DNA from: JACVRW01 sp963764665
Lineage (GTDB): Bacteria; Actinomycetota; Thermoleophilia; Solirubrobacterales; Thermoleophilaceae
Length of the DNA stretch: 64,000 bases
Reading direction: 5' to 3'
NCBI GenBank assembly: GCA_963764665.1
Contig: CAVXTL010000008.1
Span: 62,001 to 126,000 of the forward strand
Below, in pieces: positions 21,350-28,160 of this stretch. How positions within the stretch are numbered: position 1 is the first letter of the stretch; every line of letters begins with the position of its first letter. The notes beneath the pieces are model-generated. The model had not been told where the DNA came from and did no database searches. It was given only the letters and a program-made list of their open reading frames with translations. Position numbers and translations under genes: made by a program.

Positions 21350-22075
21350 GTGACGGGTTCGTCCGCGACGCGTTTCGATCCTGCCCGAGTCGCCAGCCTG
21401 GCCGAGCCCGTGCGCCGCTATTTCACGCACGCGATCGAGGACGGCGCGCCGTTGGGCGGAACGCAGATCCAGATGCGCGGCCGGGTGAAGGCCGGCGTCT
21501 GGCTTCCGTTCACGGCCGAGGAGCGCTGCGACGGGCGCTCCTTCGACTGGGACGCCCGGGTCCGCGTAGGACCGTTCAGGCTGCTCGACGTGCACGACGG
21601 CTACGCCGCCGGCATCGGCGCGACGAAGGGGCGGCTGTTCGGAAGGGTCGGGGTGTTCGGCGCTCGCGACGAGCACACAACCCGCTCGGCGGCCGGACGA
21701 GCCGCCCTGGAAAGCGTGGTGTTCTCCCCGGCTAGCGTGCTGCCCGAGCAAGGTGTCGAGTGGCGCGCGACCGGCCACGACGAGATCGTCGCGCGCTTCG
21801 ACCTCCCGCCCGAGCGGCCCGAGGTGACCGTGCGGCTCGATCGCACGGGCGCCATCCAGAGCGCCTACGCGCTCCGCTGGAGCAACGTGGGGCGCACGGG
21901 GCACGACTACCTCCGGTGCGGATGCACCGTGCATGCCGAGGAGCGCTTCGGCCCCCTCCTGATTCCCTCGAGCCTCACGGTCAGCTGGGGGTTCGGCACG
22001 CCCAGAGAGGCGCCGTTCTTCGAAGCCGAGCTCACGAGCGTGGAGTCGATCGCCCCCGGCCCGAGGCCCGCCTAG
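21350..22075 (+). CDS. DUF6544-like protein
   Basis: About 241 residues from GTG 21350, 14 bp after the metzincin-like gene. No signal peptide or membrane segment. Features: SLAEPVRRYFTHAI near the N-terminus, MRGRVKAGVWLPFTAEE, a central region rich in aromatic residues and a C-terminal SSLTVSWGFGTPREAPFFEAEL. The VRRYFxHAI and GRxKxGxWxPF pattern resembles the uncharacterised DUF6544 family; I recognise no enzymatic motif. Two isolated cysteines (CGC) occur near residue 200. An upstream in-frame ATG at 21309 is possible. Confidence 0.6.
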   Translation: MTGSSATRFDPARVASLAEPVRRYFTHAIEDGAPLGGTQIQMRGRVKAGVWLPFTAEERCDGRSFDWDARVRVGPFRLLDVHDGYAAGIGATKGRLFGRVGVFGARDEHTTRSAAGRAALESVVFSPASVLPEQGVEWRATGHDEIVARFDLPPERPEVTVRLDRTGAIQSAYALRWSNVGRTGHDYLRCGCTVHAEERFGPLLIPSSLTVSWGFGTPREAPFFEAELTSVESIAPGPRPA

Positions 22076-22152
22076 GGTTAGGAAAGGGAGAGGTTTGGCC
22101 CCGGAACCTCGGCATGAGCACGTCGAGGCGAGCGCGATCGAGCGATCGATCC

Positions 22153-22158
22153 TACGGT
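22153..22158 (+). promoter_or_regulatory. -10 box of the small secreted protein
   Basis: TACGGT, 6 nt before ATG 22165, within a copy of the GAGCGATCG-TCCTACG block (22140-22156). An upstream hairpin GAGGTT...AACCTC (about 22090-22110) parallels the one ahead of the metzincin-like gene. Confidence 0.45.
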
Positions 22159-22164
22159 CGAGAC

Positions 22165-22338
22165 ATGCCCCGCCGTTCACTGTTCACGGTCTTCCTGGCG
22201 GTAGTCCTGGTGCTTACCACCTCCGCCAACCCGCAGGCCTCCGAGATCGATCAGCCGGTCTCGGCGAGCCCGAAGAACTTCTCCATGAAGATGGACGGCC
22301 GGGCTCCGGCTCTCACCTCGCACCGAAGCTCTCACTGA
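22165..22338 (+). CDS. Small secreted peptide, hypothetical
   Basis: 57 residues. The first 25 form a convincing signal peptide (MPRRSLFTVFLAVVLVLTTSANPQA), leaving about 32 polar residues (SEIDQPVSASPKNFSMKMDG...). No family recognised. The support for it being real is the signal peptide, the leaderless promoter block shared with the gene at 20895, and a strong terminator hairpin downstream. Confidence 0.5.
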   Translation: MPRRSLFTVFLAVVLVLTTSANPQASEIDQPVSASPKNFSMKMDGRAPALTSHRSSH

Positions 22339-22406
22339 GCTCGGCGCCGGGCCGCCGGAGTCCGCAGGGGTACGTGGCAAGCGTCTAGGGATGGTCGCTC
22401 GGCAGC

Positions 22407-22433
22407 CCGCGGCGGGGAGATCCCCCGCCGCGG
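22407..22433. terminator. Strong GC hairpin before the GNAT gene
   Basis: Perfect 11-bp stem CCGCGGCGGGG / CCCCGCCGCGG with loop AGATC. It follows the small secreted peptide by about 70 bp and precedes the acetyltransferase, so it probably ends the upstream transcript. No U-tract. Confidence 0.6.
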
Positions 22434-22470
22434 CGCCTGCTCGTTCCGGCCGTGCGACGATGCCGCCGGG

Positions 22471-22965
22471 GTGGCGGAGAACGTGACGATCAGGCGCCTC
22501 GACCCGGCGGACATCGCACTGGTGCGACCGCTGTGGGAGGCGCTGCTCGCGTATCACGGGCAGGTCTCGCCGCACCTGCCGCCGATTCGGTCCGCGGAAG
22601 ACTCGTGGCGCCGCAGGCGCTCGGAGTACGACGGGTGGCTGGGGCGGCCCGGCTCGTTCGTGCTGGTGGCCGAGGCGGAGGGCCGGCCGGTGGGCTACGT
22701 GCTGGTGCTGATCGAGGTGGGCGACGACACGTGGTCCACCGACGAGCGTGTGGCGGTGATCGAGACCCTCAGCGTGGATCCGGACTGGCGAGGGCGCGGA
22801 GTGGGCACCGAGCTGATGAACGCCGTGGACGAGGAGCTCGACCGGATTGGCGTGCGCGACCTGTTCGTGGGAGCCGTGGCCACCAACGAACAGGCGCGAC
22901 GCTTCTACGAGCGCCGCGGCCTAAGGCTCTCGCTGGTGCACTTCTACGGGCGCCGGGGCGGCTAG
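22471..22965 (+). CDS. GNAT family N-acetyltransferase
   Basis: 164 residues, GTG start. Acetyl-CoA binding motif A: VIETLSVDPDWRGRGVGTELM (R/Q-x-x-G-x-G/A type) at about residues 92-112, followed by VGAVATNEQARRFYERRGL, the usual C-terminal helix and strand. Transfers an acetyl group to an amine; acceptor unknown. Its last 4 bp overlap the convergent hypothetical gene. Confidence 0.88.
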   Translation: MAENVTIRRLDPADIALVRPLWEALLAYHGQVSPHLPPIRSAEDSWRRRRSEYDGWLGRPGSFVLVAEAEGRPVGYVLVLIEVGDDTWSTDERVAVIETLSVDPDWRGRGVGTELMNAVDEELDRIGVRDLFVGAVATNEQARRFYERRGLRLSLVHFYGRRGG

Positions 22966-23306
22966 CCCGGCACGCCGAGCAGCTTCCAGATGCGCTGCTC
23001 GCCCATCGTCTGGAGGGACAGCCCCTCCGCGCGGGCCGCGGTCTCGATGGCGGCACGCGACTGCGCATCGCCGCCACGGCGGACCAGCATGCTCGCCCCC
23101 AGACGCGCCGCCAGCGGCACGTCGCCGTGCCAGAGGATCGTGATGTCGGGGCGCACCTCCACCTCGAGGCTCGCGCCGCCCATCGGCCGGCCCTCCAGGA
23201 GTGAGGCGATTGCGCGCTCGCGCTCGCGCACGAAGCGCCCGCGCGCGCGGACCGGTCCGACTCGTTGTGCCGGCGGCGAATTGGTGGTCACTCTGCCTCG
23301 ATCCAT
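22962..23306 (-). CDS. Hypothetical protein
   Basis: 114 residues from ATG 23306 (GTG 23333 also possible). Arg-rich N-terminus, then a strand-rich middle (ASLEVEVRPDITILWHGDVPLAARLGASMLV) and a C-terminus ending LGVPG. No domain recognised, no signal peptide. It sits convergent to the GNAT gene and divergent from the sigma factor gene with about 110 bp between. Confidence 0.5.
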   Translation of the reverse strand: MDRGRVTTNSPPAQRVGPVRARGRFVRERERAIASLLEGRPMGGASLEVEVRPDITILWHGDVPLAARLGASMLVRRGGDAQSRAAIETAARAEGLSLQTMGEQRIWKLLGVPG

Positions 23307-23417
23307 CCTTCGTTCGCGGCGAGACAGGTCCACAACGCCGCTGGTTTTCCAGCCTACGTCAGGTCCGTCGACTTCGCCATAGGACCTCTGTCCGGTGTTA
23401 GTACGTAATGACGCGCA

Positions 23418-24041
23418 GTGACCGGAGTGAGAGGCTCCACAGCCAGCGTGCGCGCCGAGCGGCTACTCGGGATGGTGCGGCCTCCTCGGGTGGGCGCGAG
23501 CGACGACGCCCTTCGGGCCGGCAGGGCCGCCGAGCGGCGGTTGGTGCGAGCGGCCCAGAGCGGATCGGGCGAGGCGCTCGAGGCGCTCTTCAAGCTGCAC
23601 TGGCCGGCGGCGTTCCGCTCGGCCTACTACATCGTCCACGACGCCGCCGCTGCCGAGGACATCGCCCAGGAGGCGTTCCTCGCCGCGGTGCGAGCGCTCG
23701 ACCGCTTCGACGGCAGGCGCCCCTTCTCGCCCTGGATCAACCGGATCGTGGTCAACCGCGCCATCGACTTCGCCCGGGCCAGGGCGCTCCGGCGCGAGGT
23801 GGGCGCGGAGCTGGGCGAGCGCGCCGAGGCGCCGGCGCACGAGCCGCAGATCTCCGACGAGCTGGTCGGCGCCCTCGCCGAGCTGGCGCTGGAGCAGCGT
23901 GCCGTGGTGGTGCTGCGCTACCTGCTCGACTGGACACCCGGCGAGATCGCGCGGGCGCTCGGGGTCCCGCGCGGCACCGTGAACTCGCGCCTTCGCCGGG
24001 CGCTCGATCGCCTGGCCGGGGCGTTGGAGGAGGAGGCATGA
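23418..24041 (+). CDS. RNA polymerase sigma factor, sigma-70 family (ECF-like)
   Basis: 207 residues. Region 2: LFKLHWPAAFRSAYYIVHDAAAAEDIAQEAFLAAVRAL (helix pattern with D-x-x-Q-E-x-F), region 4: LALEQRAVVVLRYLLDWTPGEIARALGVPRGTVNSRLRRAL, a helix-turn-helix for -35 recognition. No region 1 or 3, so ECF type. Directs RNA polymerase to a special regulon. Starts at GTG 23418 (MVRPP at 23472 is an alternative). Its stop overlaps the next gene by ATGA, tying it to a probable membrane partner that may act as its anti-sigma factor. Confidence 0.88.
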   Translation: MTGVRGSTASVRAERLLGMVRPPRVGASDDALRAGRAAERRLVRAAQSGSGEALEALFKLHWPAAFRSAYYIVHDAAAAEDIAQEAFLAAVRALDRFDGRRPFSPWINRIVVNRAIDFARARALRREVGAELGERAEAPAHEPQISDELVGALAELALEQRAVVVLRYLLDWTPGEIARALGVPRGTVNSRLRRALDRLAGALEEEA

Positions 24042-25216
24042 CCGAGCAACGGCTCCGCCGGGCGCTGCGGCAGCGGCCCGTGCCGGGCGAGCGCGAGGCG
24101 GCCGAGCGAACGCTCCGGGTGCTGCGCGCGGCGCACGCGGGCGCCGCTCCCGCCGTGTCGCGCCGCCGCCCACTGCTGAGGCCGGCGCTGGCGCTCCTGC
24201 TCGCCCTGGCCGCGCTCGGCACCGTGCTGAGCCCCGCTGGAGCCGATGTGCGGCGCTGGATCGGGGACCGGCTCGACCCGGAGCCGTCCACCACCCTCGG
24301 GCCGTTGCCCGCGCAGGGCCGGTTGCTCGTGAGCTCCGGCGCAGGCAGCTCGGTGGTCAACGCGGACGGCTCGCTGCGCCGCCTGGGCGACTACTCGAGC
24401 GCGGATTGGTCGCCGCGCGGTCTCTTCGTGGTGACCGCGCACGGGAGGCGGCTCTATGCCGTCGAGCCGGACGGCACCGTGCGCTGGTCGATCGTGCGCC
24501 CGAGCGCCGTGACACATCCGGCCTGGTCTCCCGGTGACGGGTATCGGGTGGCCTATCTCGAGGGCGGCGATCTGCGCGTGGTCACCGGCAGCGGCGTGGG
24601 CGACCATCGTGTGGCCGGCCCGGCCGCGCCCGTCACTCCGGCCTGGCGGCCCGGCGCCGGGTACGTGCTGAGCTACGTAACCCGCGGCGGCGCCATCGCG
24701 ACCCTGGACGTGTCCAGCGGGCGCGTGCTCTGGCGAGCGCATGCCGGCGAACGGCCGACCGAGCTCGAGTGGAGCGCGCGCGGCGACCGCCTGGTGGCTC
24801 TGACCGCGACGGGAGTGCGTGCCTTCGGCCGTGGCGGCGCCCCGGGCCCGGCGCGGAGCCTGCCCCCCGGCGCGGGTGCGCGGGTGATGGCGGTGCACCC
24901 GTCGGGACGAAGCGTGGCGGTGGCCGACTCGCGGGACGGAGTGGTGGGCCTCTCGCTCGCCCGACCCGGCCGGGCGCCGCGCACGCTGTTCGACGGCGAG
25001 GGACGATTCTCCGGCCTGGCCTGGTCCCCGGACGGCCGCTGGCTGCTCGCCGCCTGGCGCGACGCCGACCAGTGGGTCTTCATCGGCTCCCCGGGCGCGG
25101 GCCGTGGCGCTCCGGGCGCGCGCCGCGTGGTGACCTTCTCCCGGATCACCGAGCAGCTCGACCCGGCGGGTCAGGCCGGCGGCTTCCCGCGGGTCGAGGG
25201 CTGGTGCTGCGGCTGA
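24038..25216 (+). CDS. Membrane-anchored beta-propeller protein, probable sigma-factor partner
   Basis: 392 residues. A cytoplasmic N-terminus (about 1-48, Arg-rich), one transmembrane helix (LLRPALALLLALAALGTVLSPAGA, about 47-70), then an exported domain with repeats such as SADWSPRG, HPAWSPGDGY, TPAWRPGAGY, ELEWSARGDR and GLAWSPDGRWLLAAW, which are blades of a WD40/TolB-like propeller. The layout (short cytosolic part, helix, sensory outside domain) and the 4-bp coupling to the sigma gene suggest an anti-sigma or sensor role; no canonical zinc anti-sigma (HxxxCxxC) motif is visible. Confidence 0.68.
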   Translation: MTEQRLRRALRQRPVPGEREAAERTLRVLRAAHAGAAPAVSRRRPLLRPALALLLALAALGTVLSPAGADVRRWIGDRLDPEPSTTLGPLPAQGRLLVSSGAGSSVVNADGSLRRLGDYSSADWSPRGLFVVTAHGRRLYAVEPDGTVRWSIVRPSAVTHPAWSPGDGYRVAYLEGGDLRVVTGSGVGDHRVAGPAAPVTPAWRPGAGYVLSYVTRGGAIATLDVSSGRVLWRAHAGERPTELEWSARGDRLVALTATGVRAFGRGGAPGPARSLPPGAGARVMAVHPSGRSVAVADSRDGVVGLSLARPGRAPRTLFDGEGRFSGLAWSPDGRWLLAAWRDADQWVFIGSPGAGRGAPGARRVVTFSRITEQLDPAGQAGGFPRVEGWCCG

Positions 25217-25226
25217 GCCCGGCGGC

Positions 25227-25919
25227 TCAGCGCGCGGCCGAGAGTTCGATCACGTCGTCGGCCAAGCGCACCGGCAGCGTCACGACGCGCCGGTCGCGGG
25301 GCCGATAGACGGCGATCCTGCGGTCCCGCGCCGCCACGTACAGCCACTCGCCGGTTCGTGACCAGGCAAGCTCCCCGCGCGTGGCGGGCAGCGGCGCCGG
25401 GAGCAGATCCACCGCGCCGTCGGCTGCGCGCACGAGGGCGATCCGCGTCCGGAACGGGCGGCGCTCCCGGTGGGCGGCCACCGCGAGCAGGGACCCGCCG
25501 GGAGACAGCGAGCCGCCGGACGGGCTGAACGACCATCCGCGTGGCAGCCGAGCTGCCCGCGGCGGGGCGGAGCCCTCCGGCATGTGCGCTCGCCGCGACC
25601 GTGAGACCACGCGGGGACCGCGCTCGAGCGTCAGGTCGAGCGACATCAGGGCGCTGCGCCCGCGCCGGCTCCCGAGGAAGAAGACCCTGTCACCGGACAC
25701 CGTCAGCGGGCCGTGGCAGAGAGTGCCGCCCGGCAGGCGGCGTTCCCTGATTGCCCCGGTCGCCACGTCGAGAACGGCGATTCGCTCGGGCGGGTGCAGG
25801 CCCAGGACCAGGCGGCCGCGGGGCATGTCCGTGGTTGCGGCCTCGCGCGCCGGCTCGGCGGTGGCTCCCAGCAGGGCCGCCGACGCGACGGCGACGGCGG
25901 CAACGGTGATGGCTCTCAT
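25227..25919 (-). CDS. Secreted propeller-like hypothetical protein
   Basis: 230 residues with a signal peptide (MRAITVAAVAVASAALLGATA). Repeating units RLVLGLHPPERIAVLDVATGAI, GDRVFFLGSRRGRSALMSLDL, GGSLLAVAAHRE and GEWLYVAARDRRIAVYRPRDRR look like beta-propeller blades. It is convergent with the sigma-linked propeller gene 10 bp away and resembles it in style, which suggests duplication, but I cannot align them fully. Function unknown. Confidence 0.6.
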   Translation of the reverse strand: MRAITVAAVAVASAALLGATAEPAREAATTDMPRGRLVLGLHPPERIAVLDVATGAIRERRLPGGTLCHGPLTVSGDRVFFLGSRRGRSALMSLDLTLERGPRVVSRSRRAHMPEGSAPPRAARLPRGWSFSPSGGSLSPGGSLLAVAAHRERRPFRTRIALVRAADGAVDLLPAPLPATRGELAWSRTGEWLYVAARDRRIAVYRPRDRRVVTLPVRLADDVIELSAAR

Positions 25920-25958
25920 GCCCCCTATACGTCGAAAGGAGGGGCGGAGGTTCCGGCG

Positions 25959-26540
25959 CTACGAGGCGAGCGCCGCGTGCGAGGACTCCCCGTCGCCCCG
26001 CACGGGGGGGCCGGGCGCGCGCAGGAAGAAGACGTTGAACCGGCCGACCGCGATCTCGTCGCCGTCGTCCAGCTCGGCAAGCTCGACCCGCTCGCCGTTC
26101 ACGAACACGCCGTTGAGGCTGCGGTCGTCCAGGATCCGGGCGCCGCTGCCCTCCGGGTCTCGGTACACGAGGGCGTGACGGCGCGAGACCGTTGGATCGT
26201 CGAACCGGAGATCGGCGGAGAGGCTGCGCCCCACGCGCGTCCATCCCGGCGGAAGCGGCACGACCTCGGCCTCCTCGTCCCCGGCGAACGCCAGGTAGTC
26301 GCCCGGCTCGTCGATGCCGTCGCGGGCGGACTCCAGCCACCCGGGCGCGCCTGCGACCTCGTGGTGGTCGGCCGCGGGCTCGCCGGACTCGAAGAGGAGC
26401 GCGCGCCTGAAGCTCTCGCCGCCGCAGTCGGGGCACTCCGGAAGCGGATCCAGCTCTCTGAGCGCCAGGGCGAAGCCGCACCCTTCACAACGAAACGAGC
26501 CAGATCCCACGAGCGTTCCGGCACTGAATGCATCGGTCAT
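25959..26540 (-). CDS. FHA-domain protein with zinc ribbon
   Basis: 193 residues. N-terminal zinc ribbon with two Cys pairs: FRCEGCGF and ECPDCGGE (about residues 18-42). C-terminal FHA domain (about 100-170): RVGRSLSADLRFDDPTVSRRHALV and LDDRSLNGVFVNGERV, with the Arg, Ser-Arg-Arg-His and Asn residues that bind phosphothreonine. It should read Ser/Thr kinase signalling, though no kinase gene is in this window. AAGGGAAG lies at Shine-Dalgarno distance, so this mRNA has a leader, unlike many neighbours. Confidence 0.85.
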   Translation of the reverse strand: MTDAFSAGTLVGSGSFRCEGCGFALALRELDPLPECPDCGGESFRRALLFESGEPAADHHEVAGAPGWLESARDGIDEPGDYLAFAGDEEAEVVPLPPGWTRVGRSLSADLRFDDPTVSRRHALVYRDPEGSGARILDDRSLNGVFVNGERVELAELDDGDEIAVGRFNVFFLRAPGPPVRGDGESSHAALAS

Positions 26541-26726
26541 GACTTCCCTTCGGCCAAGAACTGGCGATGGTAACGAGTCATCCGAGCACTTAGAGCTCTC
26601 CGGGACGCATCCTCGCTATTTGCGCAGTCCTTGGCCGGAAAGGCGCAGAAAGACGCCCATGGTGTGCCGCGTCGTACGCCCGGATGCAGGCGCAGGAAAG
26701 CCCCGCTGGACGTGGAAAAACCGGTG
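26541..26726 (+). other. 186-bp intergenic leader with repeated small hairpins
   Basis: Between the divergent FHA and zinc-ribbon genes. The right part (about 26613-26705) has three GCGCAG copies, and two of them start purine-rich hairpins: GGCG-CAGAAAGA-CGCC (26642-26657) and GGC-GCAGGAAA-GCC (about 26689-26702); GCC-GGAAA-GGC (26634-26644) overlaps the first. It may be a structured 5' leader of the zinc-ribbon gene. No known riboswitch recognised and no gene seen. Confidence 0.3.
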
Positions 26727-26969
26727 ATGCCCGACATGTCCCAGCTGCTGATTCGAACGTGCCTCGGCGCGACCCGCACCGACACCGCGTCCTGCGCCGA
26801 CTGCCGCCGGACGCCGCTTGCCGGCGAGCATCTCCACCGGCTCGAGTCCGGCACCGTGCTCTGCGAGCTGTGCTTCGCCACGCTGCCCGACGAGCGGCGG
26901 CTGGCGGTTCGGTCCGATCGCGTGCGCGCCGGCGAGCGCCCGCTCGCGGTCGCGCCGATGGCCGCCTGA
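26727..26969 (+). CDS. Small zinc-ribbon-like protein
   Basis: 80 residues. Two CxxC knuckles, SCADCRRTP and VLCELCFATLP, about 20 residues apart and enclosing GEHLHRLESG, as in treble-clef or zinc-ribbon folds. C-terminus is Arg-rich (RRLAVRSDRVRAGERPL). Probably binds one zinc ion; nucleic-acid or protein binding cannot be decided. GTG 26724 directly before the ATG is an alternative start. Confidence 0.55.
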   Translation: MPDMSQLLIRTCLGATRTDTASCADCRRTPLAGEHLHRLESGTVLCELCFATLPDERRLAVRSDRVRAGERPLAVAPMAA

Positions 26970-26995
26970 CGGCCCGAGGAGGGGGCGGCGGCACG

Positions 26996-27001
26996 TAGAA
27001 T
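26996..27001 (+). promoter_or_regulatory. -10 box of the SRPBCC gene
   Basis: TAGAAT, 8 nt before the TTG start at 27010; leaderless mRNA expected. Confidence 0.5.
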
Positions 27002-27009
27002 GCCGCGCC

Positions 27010-27573
27010 TTGCGCCAGGTCACGGTCAACACCCACATCTCCGCTCCGCGTGAGGCCCTGTTCGACTTCGTGAGCGACCTGGCGGCCCGGCCGGCCTTCA
27101 TGGACCACTTCCTGAAGGACTACCGGCTCGCCCGGGTCAACCCGGTGGGCCAGGGCGCGGCGGCCCGCTTCCGCCTCAGGGCGCCGATGTCCAACCAGTA
27201 TGCGGAGCTGCGGATCGAGCGGATGGACCGCCCCCGGCAGATCGTGGAGGAGCTGCGCGTGGGGCGCCGCGGGCGCAACCGCTCGGTCGCGGTCTACGAC
27301 TTCGCGCAGGAGGGTCCCAACCTGACCCGCGTGGAGCTCACCACGTACAGCGAGCCGGCCACCATGGTGGACAGGTTCCGGGAGATCGGCGCCGCCTGGT
27401 GGGTGCGGCGCAGGACCAAGAAGGCGCTCGAGCGGCTGCGAGGGATCTTCGAGGAGCCCCGGAGCGAGCCCCTCGAGCGAGCGACCATCGCCGGATACGA
27501 GGCCGCCAAGGCGGCGCGCTTCGGCGCGCACACGGGTATGGACCCGGCGCGCGCGCCCCGTCAGGGCTCCTAA
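27010..27573 (+). CDS. SRPBCC (START-like) family protein
   Basis: 187 residues. VTVNTHISAPREALFDFVSDLAARPAFM is the classic opening of the polyketide-cyclase/Bet-v1-like fold, followed by strands FRLRAPM, YAELRIERMDRPRQIVEEL and a long C-terminal helix (ALERLRGIF). The fold makes a hydrophobic pocket for a lipid or other ligand, which is unknown. TTG 27010 is chosen because it begins the first strand and follows a -10 box; the open frame upstream overlaps the zinc-ribbon gene. Confidence 0.8.
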   Translation: MRQVTVNTHISAPREALFDFVSDLAARPAFMDHFLKDYRLARVNPVGQGAAARFRLRAPMSNQYAELRIERMDRPRQIVEELRVGRRGRNRSVAVYDFAQEGPNLTRVELTTYSEPATMVDRFREIGAAWWVRRRTKKALERLRGIFEEPRSEPLERATIAGYEAAKAARFGAHTGMDPARAPRQGS

Positions 27574-27589
27574 TAGACTGCCGGACCCG

Positions 27590-28141
27590 ATGGTCCTGCG
27601 CCGCGCCATGATTGCCGCCGCCTGCGTCCTGGCGCTCGCCTCTGGCGGGGCCTTCGCGGGCTGCGGAGACGAGGAGCCAGGGGTGGACGAGCCGGCTCGG
27701 GAGGGCCTCGCCCTCGAGCTCAACGGCATCGAGTACAACGTCTTCATCACTCGTCAGCTGAACACCGCGATCCCGCCCGACAACGCCTACTACGACGGGC
27801 CGCCCCCCACCAGGGACGAGACGCTCTATGGGGTGTTCATCCAGGCCTGCAACCGCACCGACGAGCCGCAGCGCCCCACCGGCTTCTTCCTTGTCAAGGA
27901 CAACCAGGACAACGAGTTCCGGCCGGTCACGCTGCCCGCGGACAGCCCGTTCGCCTACCGCGCGAAAGAGCTGGCGCCCGACGAATGCATCCCGGAGGCG
28001 GGGAGCGTCGCGCAGCTGGGCCCCGCCGCCGCATCGCTGCTCCTGTTCAGGCTGCCCCTCCCCACGACCGAGAACCGGCCGCTCGAGCTCGAGATCCTGG
28101 GTGAGGGCTCCGAGAAGCTCACCTACGAGCTGGACATCTGA
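27590..28141 (+). CDS. Lipoprotein, hypothetical
   Basis: 183 residues. Signal peptide ending in a lipobox, GAFAGCGDEE, so it should be lipidated by Lgt and anchored outside the membrane. The rest (LELNGIEYNVFITRQLN, YGVFIQACNRTDEP, GFFLVKDNQDNEFRPVTLP) looks like an immunoglobulin-like DUF4352-type domain. Two further cysteines (QACN, ECIP) may form a disulfide. Function unknown. It is convergent with the penicillin-binding protein gene, 19 bp away. Confidence 0.75.
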   Translation: MVLRRAMIAAACVLALASGGAFAGCGDEEPGVDEPAREGLALELNGIEYNVFITRQLNTAIPPDNAYYDGPPPTRDETLYGVFIQACNRTDEPQRPTGFFLVKDNQDNEFRPVTLPADSPFAYRAKELAPDECIPEAGSVAQLGPAAASLLLFRLPLPTTENRPLELEILGEGSEKLTYELDI

Positions 28142-28160
28142 GCGCCGGCCGGCGCGCCGC

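Noticed and set aside
26600..26726. Cyclic-di-GMP or other known riboswitch before the zinc-ribbon gene
   Set aside because: GGAAA and CAGAAAGA loops suggested one, but the conserved core elements of GEMM, cobalamin, TPP, glycine or ykkC classes are not present as far as I can recall them.
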